Under the pieces are notes generated by a model that was not told the origin of the DNA, did no database searches, and worked only from the letters and a program-made list of their open reading frames with translations. Below, piece after piece: positions 1 to 12,200 of a stretch of 64,000 bases of DNA; the first letter of the stretch is position 1, and every line of letters starts with the position of its first letter. Position numbers and translations under genes: made by a program. The DNA comes from Tanypteryx hageni (taxonomy: Eukaryota > Arthropoda > Insecta > Odonata > Petaluridae): positions 191,057,144-191,121,143 of the forward strand of contig CM054112.1 in assembly GCA_028673005.1 (NCBI GenBank), written 5' to 3'.

Positions 1-507
1 CTAACCCCCACCGCTCCTTCTCCCCATTGAAAATCAAGTTGCTTCCACGAGGCTCGAGCGACAAACCCGACGTTGAGGCTATCGGACTGTTTTTCTGGAG
101 CTCGACCGACCCGACTCTTCGACAGATCGGTCTGATTCGCGATTTTTTGTTTTATCCGAGCGGGGAACGGAATTAGGTGGTTCGTCGTTAAGTCGTTTCG
201 CAGTCGGAGACTCCTCCCCAAATTTCGCCGGCTCGAAAGGACCCTCATCCTCCCTCCATTCAATTAGAGGGTTAATGAGGCGTGTGCCTCGTTCCCTCGG
301 AAGAAGACGGTACCCTTCCGTCAGTCCGTGTGGGTATGTGTGCGTGTGCTTTCCCCGTTTAGTCAATCCGGAAACCTTCTCCCTCGGGCATTCAGCGGTG
401 CGTTAGGTCGGGGTGAGGGAGACCCTTTGCCTTCGGCGTTATCTCCTTCTATTCGGGTCACTGCACCCAGAAGCCGAAAAAATTAGATATACCGGATTCG
501 AGGCGTT

Positions 508-573
<66 letters not shown>

Positions 574-3086
574 TTAACTGCTCGTCTCCACGCTCCCCCT
601 CCCCACTCCCCAAAAGGGTGATTCGGAATCTCTCGTAGGAAGACGAATCTAGTCTTTGATAGAGGTTCCCATAAACTCGCGCCATATCGGAAGCTTAAAA
701 AAGAGGTTTTCATTGTTCGCGGTGGTTGGCGCGTGTTGCTTTATCGTTCGGAAGACTTTTATTTTACTTCTGTCCTTGCCCTTCCATACGTCCTTTCGTT
801 TTTGCGATCGTTTTTAGGATGGCGCGATCTGTTCTTTTACGTTGTCGGTGGTCCCCGTATTTTTAAGGTTTTCTCGCTTCCGTAGAGAGAAAGAGAGGAA
901 GTATTTAGGACTTTTGGAGGTTTTTTTATTTACGATTCTTTGATGGTTATTTTTCAAAAGATCCGTCTCGATTTATTTTTCTCGCGGGTTATTTTTAATC
1001 GTCGACGCTGTTATTTACGAGTGAAAAAGGAAAGTCTTTGATTTTCATCCCGTGTCGGAAGTGCAGTAAAGTCTTGTAAGAGGTTTCGGAAAATAGGAAC
1101 TGTTGTCTTTCGGATTAACGGTCTTGTTTTGTTTTATTAACATCTCATCTCCAATCGGTTCCCCTTTCGGTTCTCGTATCGTATCTATCCTTTGCGAACT
1201 GCCGACCGGGACAGATAAAAAGTCAATGGAGCGTTCGTTAGGGATTTCGTACGAAAGAAGTAATCGTCGTTATTTCATAACTGTGGAATTCGCGGAATGC
1301 CTTAACGTCTCCCACTCGGTCGCTCCCAACTCTTGTCCTTATCGAGGAGCGTCTAAATGAAATTGCGTCCTATCCTTCATGAAGAACAGACGCCGCAACA
1401 GTTCAAAATTGCGTTTCCTTTTCATGATAAGATTCGGCGAGAGGAGGGTGATACAAAACGGTTTCGTACATTTCGAACTCCACGTAAGGATATTCTTGCT
1501 GAACGTCGTCAGCCTCTGTTCGAACTCCTGCATAATTAGTTGCACGCTCGGTTTGAAGTTGCCCCTGAGCTCCCTCGAGAAGTTATTCCAATTCAAGAAG
1601 CGCGAAAGGAAATGAAATTATCCTTACGTAAAACTGTCCGATATTCGGCAAAGGTTGGGTTTACTATTTTTTATCTTCGTTTCGGATTTTTTTCGCGAGG
1701 TTTGCAAATAGTTGCGAGGGAATGGGCGAAATTTTCCCTTTTCAATGTCGGTCGCTTGGGCAATTTCCATTTCTGCGCCTATTCTGTAATTCAATGCTAG
1801 AAGTATAACTGCATTAATCAAGGACTTATCAAATTTTCTTCCTCCCTTAACTCCCTTCCCTTCCCAATTACCCCCGGGAAACGCTTCTATGACGTTATTG
1901 CCACCCAGGTAATTGCGTTAAGACTCCCTAACTTGTCCGTCATCTGCAAGGACCTTTTAATAATGGATGCCGAATCGCTAGTTTTTCTCGAGTGAGAGGG
2001 AAGGTACGTAATCTCATGGCCGGGGTCTCTGTAATTTTGAAGTGACCGTCGGGGGAAATTGGTCGTAGTTCGAACTAATAAACGGCCTGTCTCTCTTTAG
2101 GGTTGTATTCATTTCATTTTAAAATCCAAAACCTTGATTTGTGAATCCGTATTTCGTTGGAGGAATTGAATCGAGATGGGTGTGCAAATACTCGATCTTT
2201 AGGAAATTGAATAACATCGAGGAAGTTTCCTGTCGATCTCTGCATTCTATAATAGGCGTTTGATGTTTTGCTATCCTTGGGAAAATCATTGTACTAGTTC
2301 ATAAATTGTCTTTCGAATTCCATATTTCGGAATTTTGAGGCATTCTTCATGTTCTTCCATGGTTTTCGTTGTCAGTCTATTCGCGCACTTAATTTTTCCA
2401 GGTTCGTCAAAAGATTCGCCCGTAAATAAAACATTCGTCCATTTTTATTCGCACTCATTAGCGATGTACTAAATCTAGCCTCGAAAGAGCCACTGAATTC
2501 ACGTCCAGCCGTGAAAATATCAGCAGCTGTGACGCTGGTGCCATATACATGACTGTGTTTCGGTGACCTGTTGGACTCAAGTCGCCAGCGCTTGTACTTT
2601 TCAAGTGCGAACTACGTATACAGGAGCATCGAGCGAGAAAGAAAAAATATCCTGATAAATTTGGCTACCGAACGACCAAAGTTGCCAAAGTGCTCGTTCT
2701 GGCGGTGCAGAAAAAAGATAGGAGGGACAAAAACTTCCTTTCACCTCGCCGCCTAACGGAGATTGTTTTATATTTCGCACCCCCCCCCTCCCCCCATCGA
2801 TCGTTGGAGAGAGACAACACCGGCGATCGATCGCTCCGCATGAAGTGATCTCACAATTCGGAGGGATTCTCGGTGTCAGTCTCGCTTGATGAGCTCCAAG
2901 AGATGCTCTCAAATTCCCCGTTGTTCGCCTCAATGGCGACGCCCTACTCACGTCAATTGCCCCCACGCGAAAGGGGACCACGTCAAACGTCGCCTCGGCA
3001 AGGGATCGTGCGTTCGACTCTCCTCCGTTTCCCGCTACCGGTGTCCGCCATCCCGCTTCCCGTGCGCTGATCCCGCGAACCTGAAG
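1..3086. other. Upstream region of the cv-c-like gene, no coding gene recognised
   Basis: About 3 kb before the first recognised coding exon. It is richer in G, C and CpG than the introns that follow, especially in the first 900 bases and at 2560-3086, which would suit a promoter and 5' leader of the downstream + strand gene. It contains a long (TC)n tract and a C-rich run near 2781-2798. Several open frames of 60-164 codons exist on both strands, but none has recognisable motifs or splice partners. Upstream non-coding exons may lie here; I cannot place them. Confidence 0.4.
512..570. repeat. (TC)n dinucleotide microsatellite
   Basis: Uninterrupted TC/GA repeat of about 29 units. On the - strand it produces an artificial Arg-Glu repeat frame that should not be read as a gene. 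Confidence 0.95.
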
Positions 3087-3201
3087 ATGTCGCACCTCAA
3101 GGAGTACAAGTTCTTCCGTAGCTTCAGCGCCAGGGTCGGCGGGTGGTCGCGTCGCAAGGCTGAGCGACTTTGGACGAAGCTGAGGGAAAGGAAGATTGCC
3201 G
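3087..3201 (+). CDS. cv-c: cv-c exon 1: candidate start exon
   Basis: Encodes 38 residues from ATG at 3087, basic and aromatic, rich in Arg/Lys (for example KEYKFFRSFSARVGGWSRRK). It ends at a GTTAGT donor in phase 1, exactly the phase required by the SAM exon. The same frame is open upstream to 2886, so the true start could be further 5'. The choice of 3087 rests on phase, the donor and the change in composition; similarity to known cv-c starts was not checked. Confidence 0.6.
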
Positions 3202-6200
3202 GTTAGTCTATCGCAAAAGTGGGAAGATTGATAACCTCTATCGCAGTTTACTTCCTTTCGGAGCCCTGGGCGTTTTTGTGCTTGAACAACTCAAGCAAAC
3301 CAAAATGAGACAAATGTCTTTTGTTTTACATTAGCTTTCAGAGTTGAGAAAATGGGCATCTTGTATGAATAATGGTAAAATATGAGGCTTTTCTTGCATC
3401 TGAAAACTGTGCGAATGGTAGTTTTTTTTAAGTTACGACGTTGAGTTGAATAAACGTCGTTGGAAAAATTTTCGTCGTCCAGTTAGAAAGTTTCGCGAGC
3501 TTACTTAGTTTTTTGTGTGTTATGAAGTTTTATGTACATGGGTGCAAACCTCGGCATTTAAATTTGAAGGTAGAGTTGTATAAAAATCCTGAACTTGCCG
3601 GGCGGATGTTTTAACCAGCTACATAAAACTTCTCCTCCTACACTACTCCTTGCAAGTACAGATATCAGTAGCGGATTTGTAATAAGGCCAAAGTAGGCAA
3701 TGGCCTAGGGGCGGAAATAAAAAAAATATTATTACGCAGACTTTTGATGAATTAATTATGATTCGCAGACGGACGGATGTGCAGACAAACCATATACATG
3801 AGCGATTTTTTAGGAAAAAAGGGGGCGGAAAAATAATTCGGCCTAGAGGCGGGAAATTCCCAAATCCGCCACTGACAGTTATCTCAGTCTTGATATTAAT
3901 TAAGGGAATCTTCTGTTTTACCATCTTCTTTCGATCTTTTTTGAATTGTTCTTTTTTGTAATCATTATAAATAATAGAAATCTTATTTTCAGATTTAAAA
4001 CATCAGAATTAAAAGATCTTCTCGGGTTTACGTCGCTTTTGCGAAAATCTTCCTAGCTCGCTTCCTCGCGACGCATTATCATTGCATCCTACGGTGGCGA
4101 CGTTAAGTCCCTTGTTCGGCATGTACTCAATTTGCATTTTGATGAGTCCGAAATGCATTCCATTAACGTCTCACCTTGGTTCCCATTCGCACGCCATGAC
4201 CCCTGACCCGCCGCTTCGTTTTTGTTTCTCTTCGTCCGCCATAACTCGGTTTTCATTAACTTTGAACCGCACTGTGAATTATTCTGGGCCTCGATCTTAA
4301 AATGGATTATCTAATTTTTGAAAATTTGAAATTTTTGTCCTTTGATAAGCCGAATTTTCAGATTTTTAGGAGGGTCTGGGAATTTTGTTAAATATATTTG
4401 AGATACGTCACTCGGAAACTACATTCTACTGGATCTTGTCAACGTGTATGCAATGGATAAATCTATGCATCCAGTTTTTTTCTGGCCTGAGACTTTCTTA
4501 TTTTATCATTTCATTCCAGTTATTCGCCGATTATTCATCAACTTAATGACTACCGACTCAACTTACGGTTGAAAAATATTCAGCATTAGTAATAACCGAC
4601 CGCAGATTTTCAATTTCTTTTTATGGATTTCGAAAGTTTAACGGCTGACATTTTTAACATAAAGTTATTATTTTGTTTTACCTCCAAATGAATTTTCCAG
4701 CGCCATTCCGAAGTCGACCCTTAGGCTAATCACCTAAATATTTTCAATGGTTAATTTTGTAGCGGAGTCCCGGCGCTTGTTAAATTAATTTGAGCAAATT
4801 GCGAGTTGTAGGAAGATGTGAACGAAATTTTTCATCGAGATATATTACACGACTGCCATTAATATCTTCACGCCTTTCCGACGAAATACGAAATCGTTTT
4901 TGAATGATACGCGATCCGCAGAAATCGATTTTATAAGTTTCTAATTCGAACCGAATGTGTTCCATTAGCGTATAATGGCACTTTTAACGGTTTACGAAGT
5001 CCCGGAAGCAGGAATAAATTATGTAGGGTCTCGAAATTAAACCCGTACTCGAAATTAAATAAAATTAACGCTCCGTAACGTGTCATTTCAGATCAAACGC
5101 ACTTCGCCCTTTAACGTGTGAAATTTGTAATTGAAATTTGCATTTCGGTCATGAAGTGGCGGCTTATTTTAACGTCTTCGGTCGTCTCATTAATAATTCA
5201 TCTTCGAAAATCGTCCGTTTACGGCAACGTGTCGGTTCCCGTGAAGTCGATTCGAATTCCTCGGCTTACCTCCAAGTCTCGGAAATGGATGCCATTTCGA
5301 AATCGGTGGCGAAGTTGACCCTCTATCAGCACAATTTGCAAATTTAATTTGGCGATCCGTGTAAGGTACACACGTTCCATTCAGTAAAATTTTGGTACAT
5401 TAACTTTATGTGGGTTAAATGTCGATATACTTCGCAAATGCGTCCCCGAATTAATTAATTAATTAATGTTATTAATCGAGCTTATGGAAACTTCATTGCC
5501 CAGTAACTGAATGGTGGAATCGCGGTTGACATAATCTATTCTCGTGTATTTAGCTATCTGGCCTCATGAACTTACCCAGACATTTACTTCGGGGGAGGGG
5601 GGGGGGATCTGAGGCCGAAAACCAATTTCCAGCAATTGATTAAATAAAAGTCTTATTCAAATAATATAAACTTTTATAACGTTTTTAGTTCTCATAACTC
5701 AACGCAGCAAGTGGCAGCGTAGGAAGAGGCAATGTAGCAAGTTTGTAGCGTGGTTATCGCAGATTTCACAAATGTCTGTACATCGGGGGAGGGGGGTCCG
5801 CCCCCCCCCCCCCTCCTGAGTTTGTCCTTGTCTGGCGTGTACGGCGAAAATGACGATTTATTTATTGTAATAATCGTTAAAGTTTCATTTTTAATACCGT
5901 TTTCTCTGAGTCGATGTTTATGCATCTAGAAGACGCTTTCAAAGTAAAAATATTAGTTGTTGATGAGCGATAGTTTTGTTACATCCATTTATGACGATTT
6001 TTTCCCTTTGCAGAAATCGAAGCCACAGAAGCGTGCAAATGGCTGAGAGCGGCTGGATTTCCCCAATATGCGCAGATGTACGAAGGTAAGAAGCCATTTT
6101 ATGGTTCTCGTATCGTGATTTTTATAGATTTCCGTTCCATTGATTTCGAGTCCGTGCAGGAAGTTTTACCTTCGCTTATTTTTTATCCTTCGATTAATTA

Positions 6201-9200
6201 TATGATACAGCTCTCATTCGTATTTCTACCGAGACAAAGAGTGAGGTTTACTATCAGTCATTTTGAAAGAAAAGCTGTAATTGATTATTTTTCGCCATAC
6301 GTGATCTTGTGCCGTAACGAAGTACTTAGTGTGCCGCGGGACGTACGGAGTTTATACAAGGGAAAATCCGAATTTGTAATTCTCAAGCTACAAACGATCG
6401 TAAGAAGTTTCTTCATTTGCGGACTTATCAATTAATGATTTCTCCCTAAAAATTAGAGGGAATTCATTGAACTCAGGAACGATCGCAGTCTTAACCTGAA
6501 GTTAGATGATATGCCTCTGGATGAGTTTTGGCTGCAAGTGAGGAATGAATACACAACCATTGCTGAATGTGAAATTGATGCGTTTTTACCGTTTCCTACA
6601 ACATATTTATGTGAATTAAGTTTTTCAACATTGTCGCTGATTAAGAATAATAAGAGATCGTGACTGAAATACCTCGATCAGAAACTTCGAGTGGCTCTTA
6701 CCACCATAGAGCTGAACATCAAAAGACTGTTCTTCAAGACAGGGACAGGTTTCTCACTAATAAAATTATTTAATAAAATTCCCATACATCTTCAGATATT
6801 AAGACATTCATTATAGGAAAAATATTTTCACCGTTTCTTCGATGTCGTTATAAACGTGTTGTACTGCATCTGAACGTAGTGATACTGGTAAAAAATTTGA
6901 AACATTAATTTTGGTTTTATTTCATAAATTCACTGAATTATAAAAATGATTTTCAATGAATTTTAGCCACAATTTATTCCCTTCTCAAGAAAATATTTTA
7001 TTTAATTTATTTCTGATGTTGTAATGGATATCTTCAACAAAGTTTCCTGTGAAAATAATTTCGGTTTGCCGCAATAAATGAAAAAATCTATAGGTGTGCT
7101 GTGAACTAAAAAAAGTTGGAGAGCACTGACATAAGGTAGAGTGGCACTATTTCGATCACTTCAACTAAAAACTCAAAAAACTATTACAAAATAACTTTTA
7201 TTTACTTATTATACGTTTAATAGAAAACTGAATAATAATATTTTACAACAGACATCAGTAACGAAGGAAATAACGGCAAATTTTTGTTTTATTTACGGAT
7301 AAATACAAATTGGGAAAAGTAAGGTTGAAAAAGTATAGTGGGATAATTATGATCTTAAGCGGGGTAAATGTAATCACATACATTTTCCACAAAAAAACTT
7401 ACTACACACATCTCACGGTAGCAGTTTCTACACTTTTGGCACTTTATCCAGTCACTCCATTTCACTCCACAAAACCCACATGGAACGTCCTCACCCTCTC
7501 TGCTTCCCTCTTCGTTAGAACTGATTTCATCATCCACAAACAGTCTGCGCCTTTTCATCTTTTTCTGTTGCTCTTCTTCTATCTTCAGTCTTGATTTCTC
7601 AGTATTTCCCTGTTATTTTCCACTGATGTGAGATTGCGAGCCTTCTGCTTCTTCTTCATTTGCTTTCTGGGATTACTCTGATTTTTTGGAGTAGGAATAA
7701 TGTCATTGAAGTGAGACAATTCAAGTGCCTCAGAAGAAACAGAAATATTAGAAGTTCCAGAAATAGTTTGATTGTGAGAATTTTTAACAAAAACTGGACT
7801 GTTAAAAGGGACACTAGAAGGTCCACAAATTGATGGATCATAAATATTTTCAGCAGAAATTGAAAAGCAATCACTGTGGAAGACTATAGGTTGTAGAAAC
7901 TTTTCTCAAGGAATGGTATTAGGACTGTATGGAAACAGACCTGCACACTGATAACCTTTGCTAGCATTTCCATAAGAAGCAGCTTTACTCCATGCTGCTG
8001 TAAAAATCTTTCCAAAATCAGGCTTTGTAATTGATGCATTTGGATGATTGTGAATGAATGTTGTTGCTTCTTGATGATAAAAAGTTTTTAGTGGCTTGAA
8101 CAATGTACGATCCAGGGGCTGCAGGACATGAGTCGTGTGAGGAGGTAAACATAAAAGTTCAATTTCATTGTCACAACAAAAATTTAAAAATTTCATTGAA
8201 CAGTGAGACACATGACCACCCAAAAGAAGCAGCATTTTCCTGATAATCTGTGTATCTGAAAATGTTCAAGCCATTTCAGAAACAAGTCCTCCTTAATGTA
8301 CCCAGAATCTGACATGTGTGCCACAGAGCCAGATGGTAAATTTTCTCGATATGATTCCCTGAATCTGACACCCTTGAATATCACAAATGGGGGAATATAA
8401 ACTCCACTAGCACTAAAACAGGACACCAATGAAGCATTCCCACCTCGTTTCACACTGGTAAGCTTGATAATTTCTCTCTTTCCCTTTTCACATACAATTT
8501 TTGTTACTTTGTTATTCAAAGGAAAATCAGATTCATCAACGTTAAATATTCTCTCATGTTTTTGATTTAACCTCAGTTCAGTTATCAAGTTAGCATAAAT
8601 TTGATAGAAATCATCGACATCTCTTTTATTCATTGCAGCAGCTCTCATTTTAGAAAGCCCTTTAGGTTTTCTCAAAGCTAGCTGAGGATTTCTCTGCATG
8701 AATTTAGTAAACCAGTCTTTACCAGCTAATTTTACCGAGTTTTTCCATGGCACTTGCATTCCTTTCCTCTCTGCATAAATATAAGCTGCACTTCTCACTT
8801 ACGCTGGACTCAAACCAAAACCTCTGTTTGCGAGACTAAGTAGCTTGTCACAGAGTTCCTTTTCCTCAGCAATATTTAGTACAGGGGGTCATCCTACCTT
8901 GTTATGTTCTTCAACCTCAGTTCCTAACGCTTGCTTTAGCCTCACTTTTTGCACCCGATTTTGTCGTGTTGTAAATGACACCTTGAAAAGACCAGCAGCT
9001 TGTCGAATTCCAATATTTTCATGTATCACACCGTTAACAGCCTGCGATATTATCTTCTCAGTCCATTTCACAGTAGTGTTCTTTTTTATGTAAGTTCTCA
9101 CAATCTAAAAACCACACAATCGCAGAGATGAATAAGGGCCTACTTGACACTTTCCTAAATGTTTTTTTTATTAGTTTAAAAGCATTTTCACATCAAAATC

Positions 9201-12200
9201 CTTTAAATTTAAAGGGTTTATTTCAATCACTAGATATTTTGCATATAAAAATATTAATATTTAAAAATATTATATCATTTATAAAATATTAATATATATT
9301 GTTATATTAACATATAATATAACATTAATATAGTTAATAAATATTAAAATTTATATATTATAAAAATATTCATATTTATTTATATAAATAGATAGGTATA
9401 TAATATTTATATGGTTATAAATACTCTTATATATTTAGATGATATATTTTATTCTATTTTGTACCTTGCTATGCATTTCTGGAACCATTTTCATAAATGT
9501 TTACCTTATGTTACATCTAACTTATTGTTATTTTTAATTGTGGAAATGCCTAATTTGAGCAAAAATTTACGTAGTATTACTGTTTGTCATAATTTATTTT
9601 CACTGTATTTTTATACCACAAGGGAACTATTACAGCTGCTTATTTATACAGCTGCATATTTTACCTACTCTATTCCATGTGAATGTTATTTTTCACATTG
9701 ATAGAAATTGCCCCAATATTTTGATCAGAATTACCCAGATCTTTGGTAACTTTATTTTGCTGGCAGAACTGCTAGTGAGTCTGGTAGGTGGTAACAACCG
9801 TAGCATGGAATATGAACTAGAAGCTTTCCACTACAAGTGTAGCATAACACAAGGTTGAAATATTTAATAATTTAACTGTTAGCCCTTATATTAGATTGTC
9901 AAATATTATTCAGAAGCAATACCAAATAGCATGATACATACCTTGTTGTAAATATGCCACTGGATGAAGAAAACTGGCAATATTGGCGATACACTTTAAC
10001 AAGGTGAACACAAAACTTTCTAACTCACTACTGATGGGATTCAGGTGTTCACAGTATGAACTATGGCTACAGGACAGCCAACTTTCTTATTGCGATCAAA
10101 ATTACCCCGTGATCGAAATAGCCCCGCTCTACCCTATGTACAAATGTGGGTAGCAGCTAGGTGCCCCAGAAAGCCTAGCGGATACTGACTGTTTGGAGAA
10201 ACGCTGGGGGTGTCAGAGTCACATGGAGAAAATTAGTTGCCTTCCATCCGTGGCTGAAGAAGGTTCTTACCCGGAAAGCTTTCCACCACATGTTTCTCTA
10301 CCTGTGTGTCTCTTCGACACCCTCAGTGGATCTCCAAACTGTTAGTGTCCACCGGGATTCCTGCGACACCTAGTTGCCATCCATATTTTATCTTCTCTCT
10401 TCCTAACATGTATATACTATATTCGTTTATGTGATATGTTGCTTCACAAATATACCTCGCTTCTGATGAGTCAAATGTCAAATTCCAGTTATAATTATGT
10501 TTATTTCTACATTGTATATGTCAGTGTTTCTCAACCGGTGCTCCGCAAACATGAGGCAGGTGCTCCGCAAGCCTTTTAAAAAATTAAAGCGAAAAGTCCA
10601 ATTATTGGAAATATAATATTAAATTGTTTATTAGAACGAAGTGTAAAGACTTCTGTCTATCACGTTACGATAATCGAAACTCTGCTTTGATTATAAAATC
10701 TACTTGTTCTGCCTTTTCTTTCCGAATATATACTACCTCGTTTTCTTACCCATTCCCCAACCTCTTCCAACTTTCTGCCTCCCCTTTCCTACTCTCTAAT
10801 ACTCTCCCTTCCCCATCTTACTTTGTTTACTTAGAAGCATATTCACTCCCTTTATTCCTCTCCCCAATTCACGAACCTTCTCCTTCCACATTGTATACAT
10901 AAAAGAGCATTTTATTGCCCGCCAACCAACCTCTCCTTCACCATTCCACCTCCCCTCTCCTACTCACCGATTCCCTTCCTCCCCCTCGGTGTAACATTTG
11001 CTATAGATTCTATATACTTGCATCTGATGATACCAGGCCTCTGTTGTTGACTGCGGACTCTTCCACTGCCTCCCTCCACTCGCCTTCCAAAATCGACTCG
11101 GAGACATAATTACATCTCATGGACTATAGTTTAATTACGTTGTGCCCGCAATCCACGAAACAAGCCCGGCACTGTGTTCCATCGTAGTTGTTTGTATATC
11201 AGTTTTTTCGTTTACCATTGTGTAATATTTAAATGCGTTGGTGAGTGGTTGTGAAACGTGTATTCTACGTATTTTGTCAAATTTTGGCAGTACGTGAGTA
11301 GCCTTTTGCGTTAATAAAATGAAGTTTAAATTTAATATATTTCTATTTATTCTAATAAAATTACGTCTGCTTGGTACACATAGGATAAAATGAGTAAACA
11401 GACCATGTTGACTTTTTTATGAAAAATTCCGGAGTGAGTGAAACAAATGTTGATGAAACGATTCCATCTGCTTCCATGAGAGACAATGCCGGTAATAGAT
11501 AATGTGAATCACCTTCACAGTCAGATCGGAAAAAGCAGAAAGCGGTAGTACATCGAAAGTATGATCCTGATTACATTAAATACGGTTTCACATGTCAAGG
11601 CAGTAGTCCACAGTGTGTTATTTGTTCTGAGATTTTGTCAAATAGCGCCATGTTTCCAGCGAAATTAAAAAGAATCTTGATAAAAAACACCAGCAGTATC
11701 AAAATAAGCCAGTCGAGTATTTTAAGAGAAGAGAAAATGAATTTAAAAGCCAGTGGGGATTAATTAGTAACATATGCAAAGTAACTGACTCAGTGCTTAA
11801 TGCATCGTTCTTAATTTCACTCCGAATCGCCAAAACTAAAAAGCCTTTCACCATAGGAGAAAGTTTAACCATGCCTTGCTTAGTAGATGCATGCAAGACA
11901 ATTTTGGGAGGGAAGGCTGAAAAAAAATTAGACAAATTCCCCTCTCCAACGATACGATTGCGAGACGTATCGCAATGATGAATGAAGATCTTTATCAGCA
12001 ACTGTTAGAGAAAGTGAAAAAAGCTAGAACCTTCGCTCTTCAATTGGACGAATCAACAGATATTGCTATCAAAGCTGTAATAATTTTGTAGCATATTCTG
12101 CTTTTATAATTAATGTTTTATTTGTTTTATGTAATAATTTAATTACGGTACTAGCTATCAAGCTACTCTGGCTTTTATAGACCATAGGTTTCTGTGCTGA

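Noticed and set aside
79..366. - strand 95-codon frame near the left edge
   Set aside because: Charged, no recognisable motif, no partner exon; in GC-rich DNA such frames arise by chance.
483..713. - strand open frame with Arg-Glu repeats
   Set aside because: It is created by the (TC)n microsatellite and shows no domain or splice context.
2872..2884. TCAGTC initiator as the transcription start of the host gene
   Set aside because: The match is short and I see no fitting downstream promoter element; not enough to call a promoter.
2601..3095. - strand 164-codon frame overlapping exon 1
   Set aside because: It runs antisense to the candidate first exon and has no known motif; the + strand exon has fitting splice phase.
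5118..5347. Two overlapping + strand frames in intron 1
   Set aside because: No motif, no acceptor/donor pair in phase with the flanking exons.
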